Made by a program: the position numbers and the translations under genes
Assembly (NCBI GenBank): GCA_964645005.1
Contig: CAZXYS010000012.1
Span: forward strand, 41,293-105,292
From: CAZXYS01 sp964645005
Lineage (GTDB): Bacteria; Bacteroidota; Ignavibacteria; Kapaibacteriales; UBA2268
Direction of reading: 5' to 3'
DNA: 64,000 nt
The notes under the pieces: generated by a model
Databases searched by the model: none
Told to the model about the DNA's origin: nothing
Seen by the model: the letters and a program-made list of their open reading frames with translations, nothing else
Part shown: positions 36,159 through 43,706 of the stretch, piece by piece
Numbering within the stretch: position 1 is the first letter of the stretch
Layout of the letters: every line of letters starts with the position of its first letter

Positions 36159-38534
36159 ATGGCAAGCTATTACTCAAGATATCTTAGGAACACAGGCAGG
36201 TTAATTTTCACAATATTATTAAGCTTTTTTATTTTTCAGGGATGCGGCAATGATAGCAGCCCTGCTGATACAGGCAAAATTTCAATTAATCCTACAAAAC
36301 TGGACTTTGGCTCAGTACAAGTTAATTCCACAAGAACGTTGAATTTGAGTATAAAAAATGAAAAGTCTTCATCAATAGAAATAAATCTATCGATCAGCGG
36401 AGATGATAAAGATGCCTTTGAAGCAGCAGGCAGCTCCAAAAGGACAGTTCAAAAAGACACTACAACCAATATTGTTATAAGTTTCACCCCAACAGAAGAA
36501 AAAGAATATTCCGCTTCTTTAAAAGTCGGAACAATTTCGGATATAGCATTATCCGGAACCGGTACAACTGAAGAAGTTAATATTTACATTAATAAAAATC
36601 CCCTTGATTTTGGTGAAGTCAATGTCTCATCCTCAAAGACCGAAGATCTGCTTTTCCAAAACAATGGTAACTCAACTGTCACTCTTGATCCGGTAATCGA
36701 TGGTGCTGATGCTTCTTCCTTCAAGATCACCAACATGTCAGACAACAAACTTGAAAGCGGAGAAATCGATGAAATCACTATAGAATTTTCGCCGGAATCT
36801 GCCGGTGATAAAACTGCTCAAATATGGCTTGATGCAGAAAAAACTGCTATGGCAAAGCTTACCGGAACCGGTACAACTGAAGAAGTTAATATTTACATTA
36901 ATAAAAATCCCCTTGATTTTGGTGAAGTCAATGTCTCATCCTCAAAGACCGAAGATCTGCTTTTCCAAAACAATGGTAACTCAACTGTCACTCTTGATCC
37001 GGTAATCGATGGTGCTGATGCTTCTTCCTTCAAGATCACCAACATGTCAGACAACAAACTTGAAAGCGGAGAAATCGATGAAATCACTATAGAATTTTCG
37101 CCGGAATCTGCCGGTGATAAAACTGCTCAAATATGGCTTGATGCAGAAAAAACTGCTATGGCAAAGCTTACCGGGAAAGGAATAAAGCAACAAGACATTG
37201 ATATAACTCCGAAAACTCTGGACTTTGGTACCGTCAAAGTCGGCGAAACAAATGAAAAAGAATGTGAAATAACAAATAAATCCGGTTCTCAACTAACAGT
37301 AGATATCACTGTTCCTGACGGATTTAAGGATGTCTACTCAATAACCAAAGATGTTTCCGGCACCATATTGCCCGGTGCAAAAGAAACATTTAAAATAGCT
37401 TTTACCCCAGTCCAATCTATAGATTACGATACCGATCTTACGGTGAAAACATCAAATGATGTCGAACATACTATATCCCTGTTTGCTTCCGGCGGCAAAC
37501 CATCCGAATTAAGCCTTATAGCTGCTCACACCAACATGGCACCGAATATAGACGGGAATGGCTCAGATCAGGTGTGGAACCAGGCTCAGCCATTAACCGT
37601 TGAACTCTTCCAGGTAGAATCAACTGCCGGAGATAACAGGACTTTCAACGCAACATTAAAAGCTGCCTACGATGGAGAATACATATATTTCCTTGCGGAA
37701 GTTGAAGATGCAGCTCCGCACGAGATCCCCAATCATCTCGAATTCCATGGCGGCGACCCAAACGATGATGCTAACTGGACTCTTGAAACAAATGGACAGG
37801 ATGGCATTGGATTTGCGTTTCCCGCAACAGATAACGTGCAGGGTAAGGGACATAATTTCTCCGAGATAGGATGTATGACTTCCTGCCATACAACTCCAAC
37901 GCTGAACGATTATGAAGGCGGTTTCTACCCTGAAATGGGAAGAATCGACGTCTGGTACTGGAAATCCGGCACAACCAACCCGCTCGGAAAAGCCGACGAT
38001 TATTATGCTAATGGCAAAGATGGAGATCCTTCTGAGGTAAGACGCGGTGATGTTGCGGGCAGAACTTTTTCGGATCCGAATTTCCGTCCGGACGGCACAA
38101 CATTGCCGGTAAGTGTTGCAGGAAGCGAGAACAACGGCTGGGATAAATCCAAATTCATCTGGGATCCCGATTCCGAACCTTATTCTCCATCAAATGTTAA
38201 TCCCGCAACGGGACAAAACTGGGCAAGCGGTGATATCGTCCCCGGCTGGAAACTTAGAGAACAAAGTAATCCCTTTTCCGGAAGAGGGGATGTCGAAGCT
38301 AAAGGAAAACATATAAATGGTAAATGGATTGTCGAGTTTAAACGTCTATTAAATACGGAAAGTAATAATAGCGATGATATAATCATTAATACAAACAAGG
38401 AGTTGCCTTTTTCTTTCTGTTATTTTGACAATACAAGAAAATACGCGGAATTCGAATACCTCAATTTGAATTCTTTACCAAGACCCGGACACTTTGGAAC
38501 TAATCCTTATGTGATCCTGCTCAAATTTCAATAA
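36159..38534 (+). CDS. surface/periplasmic protein with ASH (choice-of-anchor D) repeats and an ethylbenzene-dehydrogenase-like haem domain
   Basis: Signal-anchor with a lipobox-like FQGC (Cys29). About four ASH/Hydin-type immunoglobulin-like repeats of about 100 residues cover 40-440, each with P-x-x-LDFG-x-V-x-V. The C-terminal half (445-791) resembles EB_dh/cytochrome-c-type haem-binding domains (GEYIYFLAEVEDAA, ending in PFSFCYFDNTRKYAEF). It contains GCMTSCH (C572, C576, H577), a CX3CH motif in place of the usual CXXCH. I infer a periplasmic or surface electron-transfer or ligand-binding protein. Repeats two and three are identical at DNA level. The rhomboid-like gene starts two bases after its stop. 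Confidence 0.75.
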   Translation: MASYYSRYLRNTGRLIFTILLSFFIFQGCGNDSSPADTGKISINPTKLDFGSVQVNSTRTLNLSIKNEKSSSIEINLSISGDDKDAFEAAGSSKRTVQKDTTTNIVISFTPTEEKEYSASLKVGTISDIALSGTGTTEEVNIYINKNPLDFGEVNVSSSKTEDLLFQNNGNSTVTLDPVIDGADASSFKITNMSDNKLESGEIDEITIEFSPESAGDKTAQIWLDAEKTAMAKLTGTGTTEEVNIYINKNPLDFGEVNVSSSKTEDLLFQNNGNSTVTLDPVIDGADASSFKITNMSDNKLESGEIDEITIEFSPESAGDKTAQIWLDAEKTAMAKLTGKGIKQQDIDITPKTLDFGTVKVGETNEKECEITNKSGSQLTVDITVPDGFKDVYSITKDVSGTILPGAKETFKIAFTPVQSIDYDTDLTVKTSNDVEHTISLFASGGKPSELSLIAAHTNMAPNIDGNGSDQVWNQAQPLTVELFQVESTAGDNRTFNATLKAAYDGEYIYFLAEVEDAAPHEIPNHLEFHGGDPNDDANWTLETNGQDGIGFAFPATDNVQGKGHNFSEIGCMTSCHTTPTLNDYEGGFYPEMGRIDVWYWKSGTTNPLGKADDYYANGKDGDPSEVRRGDVAGRTFSDPNFRPDGTTLPVSVAGSENNGWDKSKFIWDPDSEPYSPSNVNPATGQNWASGDIVPGWKLREQSNPFSGRGDVEAKGKHINGKWIVEFKRLLNTESNNSDDIIINTNKELPFSFCYFDNTRKYAEFEYLNLNSLPRPGHFGTNPYVILLKFQ
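36553..37174. repeat. perfect 309-bp tandem duplication inside the ASH-repeat gene
   Basis: 36553-36861 and 36862-37170 appear identical base for base, followed by four shared bases (CCGG). The unit is 103 codons, so the frame is preserved and one ASH repeat is doubled. The flanking ASH repeats are diverged from this unit. Confidence 0.92.
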
Positions 38535-38536
38535 TT

Positions 38537-39400
38537 ATGGCAGTGTACAAACAATATAACGTCTACTCCAAGAGGATACTGCTTCTGTTTCTCATGGCAT
38601 ACCTATTGAATTTCCTTATGGAAGGACAATTGGCAGGGCTTTTTTTGCTAATTCCTAAATCGCTTACAAGCAATTATGAATTCTGGCGTCTGATTACTTT
38701 CCCTCTGGCACCGGGTCCAATTGCCGACACGCTGCTATTCTCATTCGTTTTCTACATAATAGCGCCCAAGCTGGAGGAATACCTTAGCAATGGTTCCTTC
38801 CTTGCTTACCTGGTTCCTTTAATATTCCTTCAGGGAATAGTTTACAATCTCTTCTTTTGGCAATCATCGACTCCATTAACCGGCATGGGCGGTATATCAA
38901 TCTTTGTTCTTACTCTTTTTACCTATGCCAATCCGGGTAAAAGGGTTAAGCTGTGGTTTTTGCCGCCTTTAAGGACAATATACCTCTTTCTGTTGACACT
39001 ATTTGTATGGGCAATGCTGTTAGTCCTCAATATGTATTCCACAACTGACGCCGTTTTAATGCACGGCGTATTTGTATCTGCATTTGGAATTGCAACCGGC
39101 AGCCTGACATATCTTAAGATATATCTTTTAAAGCTCTTCATGTCCCGAAGAGACAAAGACGACGAGATAGACATCCCGCAGCCCGAAGAACTGAAGCTGG
39201 CGATGATCTCTGAGAGAAAGATAAATACTTATCAGCAGGAAGCTGCCGAAGAGGATTACGAATTCGACAAAGAACACGAAGAATTCAACGAGGAAAAGCT
39301 CGACCAGATACTCGACAAAATATACGAGTACGGCAGGGAATCGCTCACACCGAACGAAGTGCGCTTCCTCAAAGATTACTCGGAACACATGAAAAAATAA
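38537..39400 (+). CDS. rhomboid-like membrane protein, predicted inactive
   Basis: 287 aa with about six TM helices in the first 200 residues. The rhomboid loop motif appears as EFWRLITFPLAPG (48-60). The serine-protease GxSG is replaced by GMGG (116-119), while a TM6 His survives in LMHGVFVSAFG (H176). Thus the nucleophile is missing. The C-terminal cytoplasmic part (about 225-287) is acidic, then ends LDKIYEYGRESLTPNEVRFL, similar to the small domain found at the tail of Bacteroidota rhomboids. I infer a pseudo-protease that binds rather than cleaves membrane clients. It is adjacent to the ASH/haem protein. Confidence 0.78.
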   Translation: MAVYKQYNVYSKRILLLFLMAYLLNFLMEGQLAGLFLLIPKSLTSNYEFWRLITFPLAPGPIADTLLFSFVFYIIAPKLEEYLSNGSFLAYLVPLIFLQGIVYNLFFWQSSTPLTGMGGISIFVLTLFTYANPGKRVKLWFLPPLRTIYLFLLTLFVWAMLLVLNMYSTTDAVLMHGVFVSAFGIATGSLTYLKIYLLKLFMSRRDKDDEIDIPQPEELKLAMISERKINTYQQEAAEEDYEFDKEHEEFNEEKLDQILDKIYEYGRESLTPNEVRFLKDYSEHMKK

Positions 39401-39498
39401 TTGCCAATTCTCACATTCAATTAAAATTTATTATTCCTGAATTTTTCTTTATTTTTAAAAATAATTTGAAAAATTATTATAAATAAAAAGGAGTTAAA

Positions 39499-40554
39499 AT
39501 GGCGGAAAAGAAAGACTACCTTCATTCCGATAAAGTTGTAGAGCACATAGACATAAAGAAATACAACATAGTTGAAATGATTGATGCAATGGGAAAAACT
39601 GCCTTCCAGGCAAAGAATCTCTACCGCGCAGGAAATATTTACGTTTCCATGCTCGAAGACGAAAATTGCGGCATATATCTAACCCTTGCAGGATCGCTTA
39701 TAAGCGCAGGTATGAGGCAGGTTATTGTTGATATTATCGACAATAACATGGCTGACGGCATCATCGCCACCGGCGCGAACATTGTCGATCAGGATTTCCT
39801 AGAAGCACTGGGATTCAGGCATTATCAGGGCTCGCCCTATGTCGATGACAACGAACTGCGCGACCTCATGATCGACCGCATCTACGACACATACATCGAT
39901 GAAGAAGAACTGCGTGTCTGCGATATGACCGTCGCCGAGATCGCCAATTCCATGGAACCGAAAGCCTACAGCTCCCGTGAATTCATCGAAGAAATGGGCA
40001 AATGGCTCGTACTCAACGATCAGGGCGAAAATTCCATAGTCCGCCGCGCATACGAGAAGGGTGTGCCGATTTTCTGTCCGGCATTTTCGGATTCATCCGC
40101 CGGTTTCGGGCTGGTACACCATCAGCACCACAATCCCGGCTTCCACGTCGCCATCGATTCCGCAAAGGATTTCTACGAGCTCACTTTGACAAAGCTGGAA
40201 TCAGAAGAAACCGGCGTAGTGATGGTTGGCGGCGGCGTCCCGAAGAACTTCACGCAGGACGTAGTCGTAGCGGTAGATGTCCTCGGCTGCGAGGCGAAGA
40301 TGCACAAATACGCCATCCAGCTTACCGTTGCCGACGAGCGCGACGGCGGCTTATCGGGTTCCACGCTGAGGGAAGCCAGTTCCTGGGGCAAGGTCGAACA
40401 GACCTACGAGCAGATGGTTTACGGCGAAGCAACCATCACCTTCCCCATGCTTACCGGCTATGCCTATCACAAGGGCGCCTGGAAGAACAGGAAAGAGCGC
40501 AGATTTAATGATGCGCTGAATGAGAGAAATAAATCGATGGCTGGGGCTAAGTAA
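39499..40554 (+). CDS. deoxyhypusine-synthase family protein
   Basis: 351 aa with the DHS fold: NAD-binding segments TLAGSLISAG and MADGIIATGANIVDQDF, the spermidine-site region HHQHHNPGFHVAIDSAKDF, and the catalytic Lys in VGGGVPKNF (K249). Eukaryotes and archaea use DHS to modify eIF5A/aIF5A. Bacteria lack that target. Bacterial homologues are thought to make homospermidine or act on polyamines, and that is the inference here. A strong ribosome site AAAAGGAG lies before the ATG. GC content is visibly higher than in the following ATPase gene. No other polyamine gene is in the window. Confidence 0.85.
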   Translation: MAEKKDYLHSDKVVEHIDIKKYNIVEMIDAMGKTAFQAKNLYRAGNIYVSMLEDENCGIYLTLAGSLISAGMRQVIVDIIDNNMADGIIATGANIVDQDFLEALGFRHYQGSPYVDDNELRDLMIDRIYDTYIDEEELRVCDMTVAEIANSMEPKAYSSREFIEEMGKWLVLNDQGENSIVRRAYEKGVPIFCPAFSDSSAGFGLVHHQHHNPGFHVAIDSAKDFYELTLTKLESEETGVVMVGGGVPKNFTQDVVVAVDVLGCEAKMHKYAIQLTVADERDGGLSGSTLREASSWGKVEQTYEQMVYGEATITFPMLTGYAYHKGAWKNRKERRFNDALNERNKSMAGAK

Positions 40555-40611
40555 TTGATTTAACGATAGAACGTTAATAATATCGGTTCTTAACTATAAC
40601 TTTAGAAAAAG

Positions 40612-41844
40612 ATGGCATTAAAGAAAATATCGGTTGAAAATTTCAAGAGTTTCCGCTCTGTGGAGGCGGAGTTAGGGAACTTTAACGTTTTGATAGGACC
40701 AAATGCATCAGGCAAATCAAATTTCGTCCAAATCTTCAGATTTATAAAAGAGATAATAAAAAATGATATAAGTGAAGCAGTGGATGAGTTGGGAGGAAGT
40801 AAGTATTTTTTGAATGGGAATATAAATGAATCGATAGAGTTTAAATGTAATATTGAATATAACGACTCATTAACTATTAATATAAATCCCGAAAACAAAC
40901 CTCAGCTTAAATTCAATATTATTCAAACATTATACTCTTTATATTTAAATTTTAAAAGTCCTGATTCTATTCAAAAAGTAGATCACATTAATTCAGTTGC
41001 TAATATTTTAGATATTAAAAACAATGCATTATTTGAAAATGAAAATATTTCTTTCAGATTTGATGATAATGGTGGGATAGATTTAAAAACTGAAATTGAA
41101 GAATACCCGATATTTAAGTTTTTTAATAATATAAATAGAACCGGAATAAATGATTTTAATTATCAGGAAAAATCTCTTTTGCGAATTATAGCTGATTTTT
41201 TTCCTGATATTTTTAACATTTATTTCAAAAAGAACTTCATCTTCAATTTCAATCCTAACGAAATGAAGAAACAAAATATCCTATCCGGCAAAAAACTAAT
41301 GCATGAAGACGGCAGCAATCTGCTAACACTGCTGCATGACATTTTTGAAGATGAAGAAAAGAAAAGAAAATTCTTCAATATCCTGAATTTTGTACTGCCA
41401 TTTATAAAAGAAATTGAAACGCAAAACCTTAAGGAAAACATATTTCTTACCACCTTCACGGAAGAATTCGGAGATGAGTTCAAAATACCGGCAAACTACT
41501 TCTCGGATGGCACTATCAATATTCTTGCGATGATAGCCGCATTATATTTCCAGGAATTGCCGCTTGTCATCATGGAAGAACCGGAGAAGAATATCCATCC
41601 CGCGCTAATCTCGAAAGTGGTGGAAATGATGAAGGATGCCTCTAAGAATCGACAGGTGATTATCACTACACATAATCCCGAAATCGTCAAACATGCCGGT
41701 CCGGACTCGCTCTTATTCGTTCACAGGGATGACGAAGGGTTCTCGACTATCAGGCGTCCGGCAAACAGTGACGCAGTAAAGGAATTTATGAAAGATGAAA
41801 TTGGACTTGATGAACTTTATATACACAATTTTTATGGAGTTTGA
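40612..41844 (+). CDS. AAA/ABC-type ATPase of an OLD-like ATPase + TOPRIM pair
   Basis: 410 aa. Walker A GPNASGKS (29-36), signature-like FSDGTINIL (297-305), Walker B LVIMEEPE (318-325), and a switch His in TTHNPEIV (352-359). This is the AAA_21/RecF-like arrangement with a helical insertion (about 60-290) that is unusually AT-rich and Lys/Asn/Phe-rich. The stop TGA abuts the ATG of the next gene (no gap), and GGAG lies five bases before that ATG, so translation is coupled. Similar ATPase-nuclease pairs act in phage defence (PARIS, RloA/RloB-like). Role here is inferred. Confidence 0.82.
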   Translation: MALKKISVENFKSFRSVEAELGNFNVLIGPNASGKSNFVQIFRFIKEIIKNDISEAVDELGGSKYFLNGNINESIEFKCNIEYNDSLTININPENKPQLKFNIIQTLYSLYLNFKSPDSIQKVDHINSVANILDIKNNALFENENISFRFDDNGGIDLKTEIEEYPIFKFFNNINRTGINDFNYQEKSLLRIIADFFPDIFNIYFKKNFIFNFNPNEMKKQNILSGKKLMHEDGSNLLTLLHDIFEDEEKKRKFFNILNFVLPFIKEIETQNLKENIFLTTFTEEFGDEFKIPANYFSDGTINILAMIAALYFQELPLVIMEEPEKNIHPALISKVVEMMKDASKNRQVIITTHNPEIVKHAGPDSLLFVHRDDEGFSTIRRPANSDAVKEFMKDEIGLDELYIHNFYGV

Positions 41845-42381
41845 ATGCCACCAAAACTGTTATTTATCTTTGTTGAGGGAATTTACGATAAGCTATTTAT
41901 AGAAAAAATTATTAAACCATCGCTCGAAAATCAATATGACAATGTAATTATAAAAGAATATGCCCAGGAACTGCCAAAATCCATACGGAAATTGATTAAA
42001 ACATTCGAAAATCAAGGTTACGATTATATTCTTTTAGCTGATCTCGATCGCTCACCATGTGTTACAAACAAAAAAGCGGATATTTCTGAAAAATATACCA
42101 TCCATGACTTATACACAATTTATATAGCTGTAAGGATGATCGAAAGCTGGCACCTCGCAGGATTGGACAGCAACTCTTCTAAAAAATTAAAAATAAAAAG
42201 CTATAGATACACAAATAACATAGTCAAAAAACAATTCTATAACGAGATGAAAAAATCCGGTCGCTGGGATTCCGAAATCGCCTTCCGCGAAGAAATTTTA
42301 AATGCATTTTCTATTAAAACTGCAAAAAACAAAAATAGGTCATTCCACTATTTTCATGATAAATTCTTATCAAACAATTAA
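41845..42381 (+). CDS. TOPRIM-fold protein (DUF4276-like), partner of the ATPase
   Basis: 178 aa. The conserved TOPRIM Glu is in FIFVEGIYDKLF (E11), and the DxD pair in LLADLDRSPC (D66, D68). RMIESWHLAGL (97-107) resembles the E-x-W-x-L-A-D segment of DUF4276-type proteins. TOPRIM proteins of this size paired with OLD-like ATPases are nucleases or tRNase-like effectors in known defence systems. Nothing else in the gene hints at its substrate. The pair sits between a housekeeping enzyme and an unrelated oxidoreductase, consistent with an inserted cassette. Confidence 0.75.
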   Translation: MPPKLLFIFVEGIYDKLFIEKIIKPSLENQYDNVIIKEYAQELPKSIRKLIKTFENQGYDYILLADLDRSPCVTNKKADISEKYTIHDLYTIYIAVRMIESWHLAGLDSNSSKKLKIKSYRYTNNIVKKQFYNEMKKSGRWDSEIAFREEILNAFSIKTAKNKNRSFHYFHDKFLSNN

Positions 42382-42440
42382 CTACCATCGTCAGTATTTT
42401 GATAATTGCATAAATATGCTGGATTAAGACCATTTTGTGA

Positions 42441-43706
42441 CTATAATTTTAAAAAATTCTCTCCACCCGGGAATCCCTCATAGCCTCTCAAATCTATATT
42501 CCTGCCGCTTTCCGCCCAGTGGAACTCGTCAGATAGACCGGCAGCCTTCAATTCCGAAGGCAGAAGCCCTTCATTATAGCATTTCAGCAGATAGTCGGTC
42601 AAATTCCTTACGCGAATGGAATCCGACATCTTATCCCTGTATATCATCTCTCGCGGGAAATCCACTATTTCCGCCGATTCCTGAATGCCATTCACGCAAA
42701 GCACATGCGGCAGCGCAGCCTCAGCGCCGCAGACGATTTCCCCCTGATTATGCACAAACTCAATCGCCTCAAGCAATTTCAGGAATGGACTATCCGCATC
42801 CGGCGAGCCATAGTTCTTCACATTGCCATTTTTATCTTTCGCCGTTATCTCCGAATTGATTATACCGTAAGAAATCTTCCCATTTTCAAATTCCAGTTCG
42901 AATGCGGGATTCACATTATCTTCCGCTGCATGCGATGCGTAGAACAGCAATTCCACGTCATCATCAGTAAATATGCGCGCCGCGACCGTATCATAATTCT
43001 CGATTCTATTAGCCCTGTAGCATTCCGCCAGAACTTCCTTCGGCTGGGCGCTTTTATCAACGTCTTCGCCGATCAGGTATAGCAGATTATGAAGGAAATG
43101 CGCCATTGCATTGCTCGCAGGGCTGTCCAGTATCCAGTTTCCATTCCTGTCCTTGATCTTCCCCGCCCAATCATTGCGGTTATAATATTCAAAACCTCGG
43201 TTCCACAGGCAAATAGTCTTCAATTTTAAAGGTTTACCGTACATTCCGCTGAGAATATCCTGCTTAAGCGCCTGAATCGCCGATGAATATGACCATTGGA
43301 AGCCCACCATGAGCCATTTTCCCGTCCTCTTGCTTGTCTCGACCATTTCTCTCGCATCCTGGATTGTCACTGCAAGAGGCTTTTCGCACAGCACATTGCT
43401 GCCATTCTTCATCGCAGTAATGCTTTGCGGCGCATGGAATTGCAGCGGCGAACAAATTATCGCCAGATCGGCTCTATGCCCTGCTTTATAAAAATCCTCC
43501 ACTTCCTGAAAATAATACATCTTCCTGTTACTTCTCATGATATATCCATGCGGAGGCATTTTCAGAATATCGATAATGCCCAGCAGCCTGTACTTTTCGA
43601 TCGGTACTTCATCATTCAGCGCTTCAAAATAGTGATTACCATACCCCCTTATCCCTGATAAGAGTATCGAAACCGGCTCGCCGTTACTTTTAATCTTAAT
43701 GTTCAT
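42441..43706 (-). CDS. Gfo/Idh/MocA-family oxidoreductase
   Basis: NAD(P)-binding Rossmann protein. The chosen start is the ATG at 43704-43706, preceded by GGAAAGGAGTT on the minus strand; a longer frame would begin at 43757 inside the mannosidase gene. GIRGYGNHYFE is the nucleotide-binding loop, and the family motif NVLCEKPLAVT follows (about 95-105 in the shorter form). Length 421 aa. It overlaps the end of the GH38 gene by 11 bases, which suggests translational coupling and a shared role in glycan catabolism. Substrate unknown. Confidence 0.88.
   Translation of the reverse strand: MNIKIKSNGEPVSILLSGIRGYGNHYFEALNDEVPIEKYRLLGIIDILKMPPHGYIMRSNRKMYYFQEVEDFYKAGHRADLAIICSPLQFHAPQSITAMKNGSNVLCEKPLAVTIQDAREMVETSKRTGKWLMVGFQWSYSSAIQALKQDILSGMYGKPLKLKTICLWNRGFEYYNRNDWAGKIKDRNGNWILDSPASNAMAHFLHNLLYLIGEDVDKSAQPKEVLAECYRANRIENYDTVAARIFTDDDVELLFYASHAAEDNVNPAFELEFENGKISYGIINSEITAKDKNGNVKNYGSPDADSPFLKLLEAIEFVHNQGEIVCGAEAALPHVLCVNGIQESAEIVDFPREMIYRDKMSDSIRVRNLTDYLLKCYNEGLLPSELKAAGLSDEFHWAESGRNIDLRGYEGFPGGENFLKL

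Noticed and set aside
42437..42859. Plus-strand open frame of 140 codons overlapping the Gfo/Idh/MocA gene
   Set aside because: Shadow of the minus-strand gene, with no recognisable motifs or ribosome site.
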